Under the pieces are notes generated by a model. That model had not been told where the DNA came from. It saw only the letters and a program-made list of their open reading frames with translations, and ran no database searches. From positions 7,065,001 through 7,129,000 of the forward strand of contig NC_079888.1 of the NCBI RefSeq assembly GCF_029227915.1: 64,000 nucleotides of DNA. Direction: 5' to 3'. The DNA is from Hydractinia symbiolongicarpus (taxonomy: Eukaryota > Cnidaria > Hydrozoa > Anthoathecata > Hydractiniidae). This document shows positions 47,740 to 59,689 of the stretch, piece by piece; position 1 is the first letter of the stretch; every line of letters starts with the position of its first letter. A program made the translations under genes and the position numbers.

Positions 47740-48213
47740 CAATGGGTAAAAAAAATTTCTAAAAATTATTTTGTACATTAGTCAGACTCAGTTAACGACG
47801 TCATAAAACAAATGATGGATTTCTTTTTTGCTCAACTGGATTTTTTCAGCGGTCTTATCCCTTAAACTAACAGGTCGAGTGTTTCTTTGACAGGCAGAAG
47901 AGTTACGTTTATTATCAATATCTCCTTAACCAAACATTACCGGCAACTGCTAAACAAATGTTTTTCAAAATTTTTTTGCGCATTTGTGAGATTTTGCTGA
48001 CGTCAGCAAATTTTCGAAAAACTTATCTCCTCAACCGCTAATCAAAACCGAGCGATTTTATAAATTTATTTTGATTACGCTCCGTACAATACCGACACCG
48101 GGTAAATTTCTTTCACAATATTTTGTGCATCACCGGACCTCGCTGATGTAATGGAGAATTTTGCCATTGTTCTTCTGCCTTAGTGCATATTTCTATGGGC
48201 TTGGTTGACTAGT
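47740..48213 (+). mobile_element. Degenerate Helitron-like element (3' part)
   Basis: Interior with TTTGCTGACGTCAGCAAA (about 47993-48010) as in the elements at 14 and 56 kb. The end reads GCCTTAGTG...GGGCTTGGTTGACTAGT, with CTAGT at 48209-48213, a decayed form of the family's 3' terminus. The hairpin is no longer perfect. The left limit is uncertain. Confidence 0.45.
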
Positions 48214-48501
48214 TAACAATACTAATAATTTATAGCGAACTTAAAGGTTTAGGTCAAATAACTGTGAAACGTGTTGGTGACGTTGGTCTTTTTTTAACCA
48301 CGACTTACTTGGACAAAGTTAATTAAGTTCCTGAAGGTTGGTCACCGAATCAATTGTGAAAAACACGGGTTAATGAGGACATTTAAAACTCAAATAATTG
48401 TTTTCAATAATCGCACAATCTTATACTTTTTCTGGATCTGTGTTTTCTGTGTGTATATCGGCAGGTGTTTGGTGATGTCAGCTTTTTATAATATTATTTA
48501 G

Positions 48502-48657
48502 CTAAATCAAGAAGCAAGTGACGCTGCTGAAAGGCGTCAACGCCGCCAGCTAAATCAAAGTGCGGAAAGACGCCGACACCAACAGCAGCGTCAACAACAA
48601 GAACAACAGCAACAACATCAACAACAACAACAAGAATTACTGCAACAGTTGAAATAA
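48502..48657 (+). CDS. Possible terminal exon, Gln/Arg-rich
   Basis: Starts right after a TATTTAG acceptor-like site; 51 codons then TAA. The translation has two LNQ..A.ERR repeats (LNQEASDAAERRQRRQ, LNQSAERRRHQQQ) and then a polyglutamine-rich stretch ending ELLQQLK. The Arg/Gln/Glu-rich repeats recall coiled-coil-like N-terminal repeats of large transposon proteins, but the piece is too short to classify. No upstream exon identified; it may be a fragment or low-complexity DNA. Confidence 0.35.
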   Translation, partial: LNQEASDAAERRQRRQLNQSAERRRHQQQRQQQEQQQQHQQQQQELLQQLK

Positions 48658-51600
48658 CAAGTATGTTTCAATTGACTTTTAAATATGGTCTCAGTTACGG
48701 ATTTTAAAATAACCGAATGCGAGAAATAAAATTTTTCAACCTCTGGTTTATTTTGTTTTTGTTCTAGATCAACGCACTTAATGAAGAAACGTAAGTGGTT
48801 TCGCATAATGCATTGATTTCCTGTTATTTATATAAGACTTTAATATCCATTATTTCGTAATTGCATACCTAGTGCCACTGCTACAGGATACAAGAAGGTC
48901 AAATATAGAGTGCTAAAATAAACAAAAAATATGTACATTTGTTTTTATTTATCTGAAGTGAAATAATCAGCACAGATTGAATAGTAGATCTAATTAAACA
49001 AGAAGCTTTAAGACTTGAAGTTTTGTGCTTTGTAAAGATAGGGAAAATAATTTACAAAGAGGTGGCTAGCCACCGCAATGATGCACTCAACCTGTTAGAT
49101 CTTAGGAAACAAGCTAGAGGTTGTACTTCTCTAGAGAAAATGCCTCTAGAAGCATAATTTGCCCTTTCTCAAGGAACTTATTGAAAATAAATAAAAAAAA
49201 TAAATAAAACGACAGGTAAATCTGTGAGTGTATCCACAAGCTACCGAATTGCTTAAAAAAGCGTCATTCACTGAAATGTAATAACCAGAAGTAGCTGATT
49301 ACCACAAACGGGAGCTTCAGTTAAATAAAAAATGAATATATAAATATATAAATAAAAAAAATAAAAATGATAATATTTCCTATCAGTTATCGCTCTTGGG
49401 GTCTGTGCTCTAATTTTAATAGTGGTGTCAATCGAGACAACAAATTTTGCAGAAGCGAAACATTTCTGTGCTGTTCTTGACCACACCTTTCAAATACAGT
49501 CAGCGCAATAATAGACTTTTATGTGATAGTTCTTCTACTCAAAAATCAGTAGCTCATGTGAGAGGATGGCACCTTTTTTCAACAAAAAAAAACAGGATAT
49601 ACTTATTCGAAGGAAATGGAGATGTTAATAAGCGAAATCCACCGTAACCAGTGCGTTCTCTGCGGGTTGACCACAATTGTTTTACCCATATTACACACTT
49701 GCTTACAATAACGTTTTTTGTAAATTAAGGTTTTTGTATCATTTTCTGAACAGCTGGTTTTGATCGTCAAAGTAATTAAAACAGGAAAAAAATGATATAT
49801 TTTAAAATTAGGCTGAGTTTTGTCAAATAAGCTCAAGTTGATTCTATTGCATATTTTCTTTACAAAACCACTAACAAAGCGTCATGCCTCTATAGCAAGA
49901 AAAGAAAAAAAAGAAAACACCAGGTAATTCAATTTTTGCAACGATTATATTTAGGAATAACACGCCCATTTCTTTTGCGCCCATTAATTTCTATAGTAAG
50001 AAATAATCTGTTTTAGAGATGCTTGATAAGGTTCTTATAGGAATAACGTTGAAGAAACGCCACGTTGCAAAGATGTCATGACACAGAACACCAATGCCAT
50101 CATGATTGATAAAGAAGTCCCCTTTTTTTAAGACCATGCGTACGCAAAATACTTCAACTATAAGCATTCTAGTTTAATCATTTGGAACGCAAATGAATCT
50201 TAACTTATCATGCACAAGCGCTTAAACAACACTCTTTTCATTTCCAAACGACTCACATAACTCTATGTTTAAGCAGAGGGCCGATTATTGCTTTTTAGTA
50301 TGCCCAAGTGAGGATGACGGTAATGACTCGTCTTCCCAAGTTTACAGTGACGATGAAACAACCTTTGATGGTTATAGCCAAGTGATGATGTTGACTGTAA
50401 ATAAACACCGTACCAAGCAATTGACCACTGGAACTACTTTTTTTTTGTAAGAAATGCGGAGGTTAGTCCTTACCAATATATCAGCAGGGCTAGGTTGCTT
50501 ATTGCCAAGATAGTATGTTCTAGTGCGCACAAAGTAACGTGGCAGTTGCAACCTTACATTAATAAAATTACTAAGAAAACATTAAAATTGTCGACTGGAA
50601 TCAATGTGAAAAAAGCATTTGAAACATCCAATATCAAGTTTATAGGTAATGTCTAGTTCTATAAATTGCATAAAATAATTTTATATTTCCTGCCATTTAT
50701 AGCGTGTTGACGCACAAAGAATCCACGTTACTTCGAATTGTCATGGTGGACTAAGCGCTGCGACTCTCTGGGCTTTAATGTAAAATACATGCAGAAGGAA
50801 GAGTAAGACCAAACACTTCAGTAGCAGAAAAAAGATGTGCACATTATCTGCTACAGAAAAAAATGGTTAATTAACGACAGTCCGATTTTTTTCGCCCTAG
50901 AGAAGATTGTCCACGAAAAGCCTAATAAATGATTTCAAGCATACTGCACGACTCAAGGTTTATTATTCCCTAATGAACAAATGATGGCAAGAACTTAACT
51001 AGCCGTTCTTAATTACAACTCTGATGTTGAAAGAGAGCAAGCCTTCTTCTGAAGATGATTTGAGAGCAGTTCTAAGCACAATTCGCGGTAGGCAGACCAT
51101 TTTAAATTCTTTAGCATTTACAATGCATTGACTACCTGACGAAATACATACGGAGTATCAATTATTGCTGTAATCCCCGTCTATAAAAAGAACACGCTTG
51201 TAACTGAATAATAGCAGTACACGAAGGATAAACAGATGTAAAAAAGTGGGATTCGCGTGTACAGTAATAATGAAAAGAAAAACTTTGATATCAAAAACCT
51301 TGAAAATGACTCTCTGGAATGTGGTCTTTATACCTACAGAATAAACTAAATCGTAAAAATATTATAGCATTAAGGGTTAAGGTTTAACTAACTAAGAGTA
51401 TTCTTATTTTGATAATATATTTCGGCTTATAATTTCATCATCTTCAAGTCTAAAATATAATTGTTGAATTTCCGCGCCCGAAGGAGTAGGAAATTATTTA
51501 AAACCGTCGTTTTTTTCTTTCGGAGCATTTTTTGAGAAAAAATCGACCCTGGGATTTCACGTTCCTCTGAGTTTTAACTGACTAAATAACTAACCCTGTC

Positions 51601-51675
51601 CCAAATGGTCAATTGCAACGTCACAGATTTAAACCTCGTACCCAAGATTCCTAAGTACTGGGAAGTCCTCTAAAT
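48658..51675. other. Non-coding interval
   Basis: No supported gene. A remnant Helitron-like hairpin (GTGAGTGTATCCACAAGCTACCGA) lies at about 49221-49245. An open frame at 50265-50450 and a following stop-free stretch to 50655 were noted but not identified. Confidence 0.4.
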
Positions 51676-52166
51676 GACGTTTCAGGCCAAAATTGGTATT
51701 TGTTTTCGACAAAACTTGGCACAGTTAACAAAAAAAGTATGCTGATCATATTGGTTACATTATAATTTTATAATGTTACCTAAATGTCACTTTCGGTCAA
51801 AATTGGTCCAAAAATTAAAACTACTTTATTTTCAACAAAATTTGGCACAGTTAACAAATAAAGTATGCTGAACATGATGGTAATATCAAAATGTTGATTT
51901 CTGGTTACCTAAATGTCATTTTAAGCCAAAATTGGTCCAAAAATTAAAACTACTTTATTTTCGACAAAGTTGGGCATAGTTAACAAATAAAGCATGCTGA
52001 ACATGATGGTGAGATCAAAATGTTGATTTTTTGCCACCTTAAATGTCATTTTTGGCCAAAATTGGTCCCAAAATTAAAACTACTTTATTTTCGACAAAAG
52101 TTGGCACAGTTAATAAAAAAAGTATGCCGAAAATGATGGTCATATCAAAATTTTGATTTTTTGTCA
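51676..52166 (+). repeat. Satellite-like tandem repeat, about 125-bp unit, four copies
   Basis: Each unit contains CCAAAATTGGTCCAAAAATT, ACTACTTTATTTTCGACAAA, TTGGCACAGTTAACAAA and AGTATGCTGAACATGATGG-like blocks; copies begin near 51676, 51780, 51906 and 52030. Confidence 0.9.
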
Positions 52167-52711
52167 ATAAGCTGTATTTTTAGTTAGCAATTACTTTTAA
52201 AATGTGAGTTTATTATGACACGTTTCGTTTTGTTTGCGTTTGTTGTAAGATATAATGTCACTTGTGTGCTTTATCTTCAGAGCTTCATGCACCAAACCCC
52301 TTCGAATGTTTGGCACGATAACATAACGAATTAGCAGGTTGTCATCCAATATTTTGGTAGCGAGCGGAAATTCTTAGAGCCCCCAGAGCTTCTTGTTTTT
52401 TAATTAAAACCAATCTTAGTACATGCAGGTGATGTTTTCAAATCCAATTACATTATACAATCAATTTATCATGTGATATTACAGAATGATATTCACTAAA
52501 ATTCGTAATAAAAATGGATCTAAATCTCAACAGGGAGCCTACTGTCGCAAATAAATAATAGAATTTTAATTGTAATGAAATTTTGTTTCATCATTTTATT
52601 TTCTCTTATATGAGAGTGTTAGCACAGTAGTAAGTATCAAATAACAAAAATACATTGACAGATATTTAAACACAAATTGAACATTGAACAACTACGATTT
52701 TGTTTCCAAAT
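52167..52711. other. Non-coding, 5' flank of the GPCR
   Basis: No gene or clear promoter element seen. Confidence 0.5.
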
Positions 52712-53566
52712 ATGCAAGATTCGAGTGCATTTGTTATGAAAGGCAAGTTACAATATGCCGCAGCCGCTATGCAAATAGTATTGTCCGTTTTTATAACTGC
52801 ATCGAACGCTATCCTCTTGAGATTGCTGTTAAGACAAGATCGAACTCGTGTAAATATTATGTTTATTCTTATGAGCATCTCTGATATTTGTATTGGATTG
52901 GTTTCTGTGCCGACACAATCGTTGGGTTTTCTTTTTATAGAGCGATTTGTGAATGATTCATACTTTTATAGAATACCTGTACTCTTCTTTATGTACTTTC
53001 CATTCATTTTTTCCTATTCGATGACCATGATTTTAACAATTGAACGGAGCATGGTTGTCATCATCCCAAAAATATACTTAAAATGTGGCAAACCTGCAAT
53101 CAATTTTACTATTGCATTGGGATTTGTTGTCAATGTCGTGATAGCTGCTTTGTTTGCTGCGAATTACTATAGATACGGTGATCCTAAACACGATAGCAAA
53201 AAAAGCAATAAAGATATGGGGTTAATCTTCATTGCAGTTGGCGAAACAATCTCGATATTACTTACTGGATTTCTACAACTGTGTATTTTATACTTTGTGC
53301 GAAAACAATACAAAGCAATGCAAAATAGTCGAACAAGTTCGAACAACTACCAAGCACGAGCCACTACCACAATAGGCATGATGTTTCTGTCGTTGCTGTG
53401 TTGTAACATACCACAGTGCGTCTTTGTGTGGATGACCTTTTTTGGATATAAATTTTCCATAAAAAGTCACTTAATGTTACTTTTTATCACACAAGATCTT
53501 CTATACGCAAACTCTTTCTTTAACGCTGTTATAATTCTTAGTAGAATTTCACGTGGCTGTTGTTAA
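52712..53566 (+). CDS. Divergent rhodopsin-like seven-transmembrane receptor
   Basis: 284 residues from the ATG at 52712 (an alternative in-frame ATG is at 52736). Seven hydrophobic segments are readable. The TM2 region has SISDICIGLVSVPTQS, where the usual LAxxD aspartate appears as SxSD. TM3 ends in TIERSMVV (ERS at 111-113, replacing DRY), and TM7 has LLYANSFFNAVIILSR, with N-A-V-I-I where NPxxY normally sits. The C-terminal tail is only a few residues and ends RGCC, a possible palmitoylation site. No canonical TM3-ECL2 disulfide pair is evident. It is single-exon, at the small end for class A. Plasma-membrane receptor of unknown ligand; the altered DRY and NPxxY motifs make its signalling mode uncertain. 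Confidence 0.82.
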   Translation: MQDSSAFVMKGKLQYAAAAMQIVLSVFITASNAILLRLLLRQDRTRVNIMFILMSISDICIGLVSVPTQSLGFLFIERFVNDSYFYRIPVLFFMYFPFIFSYSMTMILTIERSMVVIIPKIYLKCGKPAINFTIALGFVVNVVIAALFAANYYRYGDPKHDSKKSNKDMGLIFIAVGETISILLTGFLQLCILYFVRKQYKAMQNSRTSSNNYQARATTTIGMMFLSLLCCNIPQCVFVWMTFFGYKFSIKSHLMLLFITQDLLYANSFFNAVIILSRISRGCC

Positions 53567-54659
53567 AATAATGTGGGAAAGGATTGATTATACTTTTAAG
53601 GTTAAATTTCTATGCCTGTCAGACACATGCACGTAGGCCATTATTGTTTTATTTTCAATCGAATTGAATTAACATTCGATTTTACAATGCACGTATTGAA
53701 AACAACTGCAGACGTTTTTCTTTGGAGCGAAGATTTTGTAAAAAAATAGACAAAAAAGACAATGCAGTGTAAGGACTTCAGTTCCAGTGTAGCAACGAGC
53801 ATTTGCTCCTTAAAAGTACCAACCTTGAAAAGCACAAGGTGTTTTTAAAAAACGTAAACTATCAGAAAACGGTGCAAGGATGTCTGGCCCGAATTTAGCA
53901 TGCGTCGATTAAATTTATTGTTTGATGATTATGTTTTTTTAGAACAATCTCGCTTGTAATTCATATTTTATGAATTTGAAGGTGTATGTACGGTTTAGTT
54001 TTAGCATAAATTTCTTTGCTGTTTCTTCAACAACTAAACAAAGTATAATAACCGTATAACTACTGAAAGGGTTGCAGACTTTTTTTTTCTTTTAGATTCT
54101 TTCTCTATAGAGGTTCTTAGTTTTCACTCGTGCAGTTTAATAATTATCATATACGTTCACCCGCATCATGCAGACTTAACGACCCGCATAAAGCTATGCA
54201 ATAATTTTACCTGTAGTACCTGTACTAACTAAAAATAGTGGCAGTTTCTAGTTTGAGATTGAATATATTTCAACTTTCTTGGTGAACTGCTATATGACCA
54301 TTAAGAAAAATCTCACTAAAAAAACAAAAAAATATTTACACTCGAACTAATTTTTTTGTGATGGCGTAAAAAGGGAAACGGAAACAAAAATTGCATAAAT
54401 CGACTTTAATGCCTTAGTTGTCATGTGGAGAAAAATTCTTTAACTAGAAGACTTGACTGATCAAGTGACATTAAAAAATTAATGGAACGTTATTCTTTTG
54501 ACTGACAATATCATTTTTGTCTTTTGTTTTTTACCAAAAACTTCGGATATAGAAGAACAACAGATGCATAACTACATCTAAAAAATCCTTTCACATAATT
54601 ATTATTAATGAAATTATTTACCCAAGATAATCTCTGCAGTTGCTATTAGTGCTACTATC
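53567..54659. other. Non-coding, no gene seen
   Basis: No exon, RNA gene or repeat recognised. Confidence 0.5.
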
Positions 54660-54900
54660 AAGGAGAGTCCTGCAAAGGGGTCTTAGTGCATTTAAAGTTC
54701 CCATTTGAGCTACAAAAGTCGTGCAAGCACAGCAATCGCTGAACTAGACAACCGCCTAAGATATCATTTCTATTCTTATGCTGAGCGCTAAGCAGAAAGG
54801 ACATATTGTTACTTTTATAGTCTGGCATGACTCGGCCGGGGTTTAAACCCAGGATCTCCTGCACTAGAACCGAACGCTATACCACAAGGCTACCAGTCGG
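54660..54900 (-). mobile_element. tRNA-derived SINE (second family)
   Basis: On the minus strand the head starts near 54900 with A-box-like TAGCCTTGTGG and B-box-like GGGTTTAAACCCCG. The body contains TGCTTAGCGCTCAGCAT. This differs from the family at 14.6 and 27.7 kb. The head does not fold as a clean tRNA and a short open frame across it is fortuitous. Confidence 0.7.
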
Positions 54901-55345
54901 TACATCTGAAAAAAAAACTATGCCAGGATACAATACAAATGTTAGTCATTATAATAAAAAATTCTAATAACTTCAACAAAACATAAAAAGTACTGCTTTT
55001 GTTTGAGTAACGGAAATGAAAAGTTCTGCAAATAAAAAAAGTCCCAAAGTGGGCTCTACTCTATCTACAAAGATTATAGAAAAGAAAGATGGGGTGGTAG
55101 CATAGGTTACGTAACTGACCTATTCAGATTTGAAATTAGGAAAAAGATAATTCCTCTTTAAAGGGTTGTCAATTTGAACAGGGAAATTTCTCTTAAAACG
55201 GTGAAGAATGCTGGATCGTCTAATGATGAACGAACTGAAGCTGGAAATCAAAGCTAGGTTGAAATCAGGTGCAATAAATAGAACGAAAACCCCAATAACC
55301 TGAAACCACTGAAAGTTTAGTTTAAGAAAATTTCGCAGATAAATG
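54901..55345. other. Probable retroelement debris
   Basis: A-rich on the plus strand with short coding-like pieces, probably upstream parts of the decayed element that follows. Confidence 0.35.
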
Positions 55346-55349
55346 AACT

Positions 55350-55985
55350 GTGGTTACAAACATTAAAACTAGAAGAAAATTTATTGTGCAACTATTGTGT
55401 AGTAGAAATAGTTACAAGATTAAGGAATTTAAGAGTAAGAGAATTTGCTTTATTTGCAAAGATCGTCACCATACAAGGCTATGTAAATCAGACAGAGATC
55501 GCAGAAAGTGTAACAGAGGTAAAAAAGAAAGCCGGGTTCCAAAACTGAACATGGAAAATCTAGATTAAGGAGGTGGCTAAAAAGATTGTGACTCAGATAA
55601 AAAACACAAGACCCTGTTATCCACAAAGATAATAATAAATGCATAAAACTATTCGATAGCTTCGGCCAAAGAACGTACGCGAGATTAAATCTCGCGGGTG
55701 CAACAGGAGCAACAAAGTTGAGAAAAGAATTCCTTGCGTCTTAGAAGACAAAAAGAGTGGAGACAAAGATGTTGCTTGAATAGAGTTAAAAGGCCACAGA
55801 CAAAAAAGTGGGTAAAAGTAGAAGTAAGGGTTGTAGAAAAGTTTTGCTGCGGTTAAACAACTATAAAGTAGATTTAAATTGGGCAGATATGGAGTTTGGG
55901 CAAATCAACAGACCCTACAAAAGTGAAGCTATTGATCGTTTTAAAATACTACAGGAACGTAAGGAGGAACAATGTAAAGACTGAA
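55350..55985 (+). pseudogene. Decayed BEL/Pao-like retrotransposon (gag zinc knuckle and protease region)
   Basis: The frame 55350-55568 contains CFICKDRHHTRLC, C-x2-C-x3-H-H-x3-C starting at 55446, the second zinc-knuckle pattern seen in BEL/Pao Gag proteins. About 200 bases on, KLFDSFGQRTYARLNLAG (about 55644-55700) matches the aspartic-protease neighbourhood LFDSGSQRTY of the same family. Stops and frame changes interrupt it, and no reverse transcriptase or LTR is visible. A later stretch, VDLNWADMEFGQINRPYKSE (from about 55868), is coding-like but unassigned. Transcriptionally this is almost certainly dead. Confidence 0.6.
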
Positions 55986-55994
55986 TTATTCATA

Positions 55995-56722
55995 ACTAGT
56001 CGATAAGGCCCGTGGAAAAATCCACTTAGGCAGAAGGACAATGGAAAAATAGGTTGTTTTAGATTTTTTGCTGACGTCAGCAGTGCAATTACAAAGATTT
56101 TTGGCGAAATTTAATTTATTCGTTGCCTGTACTGTGCAGAGGTTTAAACGCTGACCAAGAAAATGTATATGATCATGTCTTTTTGATAAGCGTTTAATGA
56201 GATATAGGGGTTTTAAAATTTTGCTGACGTCAGCAATGGCCAGTCAACCGCCCCAAAATTTTTTTTTAGAAATTTGTATACCTGCTGCCTTAATTGTATA
56301 GGTCTTGAAACGCTGATCAAGATAATGTATAGGATCGCGTGTTTTTGACAAACGGTTGCAGAGATATTAGGGTTGAAGGTTTTTTAGTGACGTCATCAAC
56401 CCGTCTATTCCGAAACGGATTCGGGGACCCAGATTTGGGAAACTTACCCAAATTGGTCCCAGGTGGTCTCTAGTTACCTACGCAGGAGATGACGTCAGTT
56501 ATTCCCACCCGTTTCCAAGTTATTTAGCCTCAAATTTAAAAGTGCAATGCAATGGCTTCACTAATTTTAATATGCTTTCGTTTGACGTCAATATTACTTT
56601 AACGTCAAAGTTTGGTAATTTACAGAACAAATTTATAGACGATGTTTTATAGACTTTATCAAAGAAGGTTTATCCACTTTGCAAAAGTCACAGACAGACA
56701 GAACTGGCGTATTATTATATAG
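55995..56722 (-). mobile_element. Non-autonomous Helitron-like element A
   Basis: Minus strand: the 5' end at 56722 (TATATAATAATACGCCAG, then TTCTGTCTGTCTGTG) and the 3' end at 55995 (GTGGATTTTTCCACGGGCC hairpin, CGACTAGT). Interior rich in TGACGTCA palindromes. About 728 bp, no helicase frame. Confidence 0.75.
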
Positions 56723-57296
56723 ACTAGTCGATAAGGCCCGTGGAAAAATCCACTTAGGCAGGATAACAGAGAAAAATAACCGTCATTTAAATTTTGATGA
56801 CGTCAGCGATGGCCCGTCAAGAACTTAAAATTTTTTTCAGAAATGTGTATGCCTGTTGCCTTCATCGTATAGATCTTGAAACGCTGATCAAGAGAATGTA
56901 TAGGATCGTGTATTTTTGACAAACGGTTGCAGAGATATTAGGGTTTGAAGGTTTTTTGATGACGTCATCAACCCGTCCATTCCCGAAACGGATTCAGGGA
57001 CCCAGGTTTGGGAAACTTACCCAAATTGGTCAAAGGTGGTCCCTAGTTACCTACGCAGGAGATGACGTCAGTTATTTCCACCCGTTTCCAAGTTATTTAG
57101 CCTTAAATTTAAAAGTGCAATGCAATGGCTTCACTAATCTTAATATACTTTCCTTTGACGTCAATATTGCTTTAACGTCAAAGTTTGGTAATTTACAGAA
57201 CAAATTTATAGACGATGTTTTATAGACTTTATCAAAGAAATTTTATCCACTTTGCAAAAGTCACAGACAGACAGAACTGGCGTATTATTATAGAGA
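56723..57296 (-). mobile_element. Non-autonomous Helitron-like element B
   Basis: Directly adjacent, same orientation and family as element A, with near-identical ends and a shared 3' half of its plus-strand sequence (about 56400-56722 versus 56963-57296). It lacks part of A's interior. Confidence 0.75.
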
Positions 57297-58861
57297 TTGA
57301 GTATTTTTGCATATTTGCAAAACGGGTGGCTAAATTAAAAAAAAAACAAAAAACAATGGGATACATTTCTCCTTATTGTGATGGTCACAGGTCAATATGG
57401 AATCAAAATAGTAAAAAATGTTGAACAACATGTAACATATTTTAATTTTATTATGCTACTAACGTGCTGAACAAATTGGTATTATTTACTTTACTATTTA
57501 CTGTGAAAAAAGATACAGAAAGTAAAGATCGGGAATAAAGATGAAGCCACCATATCGTGCGTTCGATTTATTGTTGAATGTCTCTGGTCTGTATATTTAT
57601 TTAAATTTGGCGCTATCTCATCATAAAAAACTTTATCCTTGGAAGCTCGTAGTATGTTCTAGAAAGGAGACTCAATATTTTTTAAGTTCAAACAAGTTTA
57701 AAAGAAGCTTATAAAAGGCTGTTACTACAATACTACGCAAATTATTCTTAGTTATCTAAGTCAAAAGACCTTATTGGTAAAGTTTACTGGTTAGTACATC
57801 TGTAAAAACTACTTATTTTCACCCTATACAGCCATGAAAATTCTGTAAAAATGATGCAAGGAAGATATAGAGATACTTAGTTGTGAAATTTATTTGTTTT
57901 CAAAATAGGTATTTTAGTAAATTAGTACCCCATTTAAAGGGCATACAGATTAGGTAATTTAAAGCATATACAAATATTAAAATACATTTTACAAAACAGT
58001 AACCCATACAGCACAACATAAACCTAAAACAAGTCACGAATACAAGAGTTTTAGCCAACTGTTCTTTAAAGAAAAACAGTTATCTAAGTACATACTGCAA
58101 TCCGTCAATAAATATATAGACGCGAGACGACAAATTTCCATGTTCTTCCCGACGTGGAAAAACGTAAGCCATTTTAATGAAGCTTGTGCATTGCCAATGT
58201 TTGCAGCGAACATATGAATTAAGTTAAGGTACTGATTTTCGCTCGTACTTAAATTTCGCCGTTCGAAAAATATAATATTTCGTAAGTTATAATCTTCGTA
58301 AGCGAGGTAAACATTTTCTAGAATAGTTTTGAAAGAAAACTTTTTTCATTGCACATTTACAGAAGTACACAATTAATCATTTTGTCATGGTTAAGTTATT
58401 TTTAGTACCTGAATAAAATGACCTCTTTTTCTCCTAATGATGAAAAATCATGAACTTTTTACTTTTGGTATTTCATTTCTCATGTGCTATTTTTTTGCAA
58501 ACGTTATTACGAAAAATATTTTTGGATGCTTTATTTTGCAAATTTAGCTAGAATCACTGAAAAATGTTAACACTAATACCCGCGAAAGTTAGCCCCATTA
58601 AGGTAAACTATTAAATTATGCTGACTCTTATTAACGTCAGCATGATTTTTTTTTACAAAGCTTAGTACTTTTAAGGGTCCGGGTGTGAAATTTCCGTAAT
58701 TTAGCCGTTCGGTGGTTATGAGTAGCATTTGCAAAGAAAGTCCTTTATATAACTAGTTAAAACACTATCGCTGTTTCTATATATTTAGTGAGGTTGTAAA
58801 TTTGGAATTTAAGTTGGTGTGTGAGGAGACAAAAATAAACTAATCCACCTTAAGGCACATA
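57297..58861. other. Non-coding, no gene seen
   Basis: AT-rich, no supported exon or clear repeat. Confidence 0.5.
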
Positions 58862-59449
58862 AGATATAAAATACATAACAGTAAAATCTTCCTTTACTAA
58901 AATGACTTATTTAGAAATACTTTATTATAAAAAATCTACATACACAACTACACACGTAACTGGAAACAACAATACATCTACGTAAAATTAGTTCATGTTT
59001 ATATTGCATAAAAAAAAATAATTTGGGTGGCATTACTTTAGGACACTTAAATTTCCACAGAAATTAGGTACGTTAATTTTGCGAATTGCTTATAATTTCG
59101 AGATTGCTATTTGCGTAATTACGTTATTAGAATTATTTTTTTTAATTTTGCAATTCGCGAAATTAAACTTGCGAAATTAAACTTTCAATTTACGTTTTTT
59201 CAGAATTTTTATACTTCCATATAAAAATGAATACGTTGTGAAAATGTAGCTCAAATAGAGAAACATGCTAATTCTACACTTATCTAGAAGACTATAAAAC
59301 TTTTCTACTGCTTAACTACTAAATTAAAATGTCAATAAGAAATTGTGTAATAAGTATTAAAAGTAAAGGTAAGATATACCTTACTGGTAAAACAGGTCGA
59401 TGGAAATATCCAAATATTGGCTCAGTGACAAGATCTTTTACAAACTTTT
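58862..59449 (+). repeat. Dispersed repeat, copy 1
   Basis: About 590 bp (starting AAGATATAAAATACATAACA) nearly identical to 63403-64000, which has a short insertion. Contains TTCGCGAAATTAAAC motifs. Non-coding. Confidence 0.85.
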
Positions 59450-59689
59450 GTTACGGGCAAACTATTTTTAGCAACGACATATAAACAAATAAATGGGTAA
59501 AAGCCCATTAATTTTATTTGCATTTTTATAGTTTAAAAGTTGCGGAAATAGTGCCTGTAGGTAAATAAGTGTATGTGTTTTCATCTTTCAGCAACACGCT
59601 CATTCCAACCCAGTGCAACCCAATATCTATTTAGGCTAAATTGTGACGAAAAAAGAAATGATACTCTAACTTGCCCCTCCAACCTATGA

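Noticed and set aside
50265-50655. 61-codon frame with acidic stretch, followed by a 60-codon stop-free stretch in another frame
   Set aside because: No domain, no start for the second part; insufficient to call a gene.
54830-54900. Functional tRNA gene on the minus strand
   Set aside because: B box is good but acceptor and anticodon stems are imperfect, and a SINE body continues downstream.
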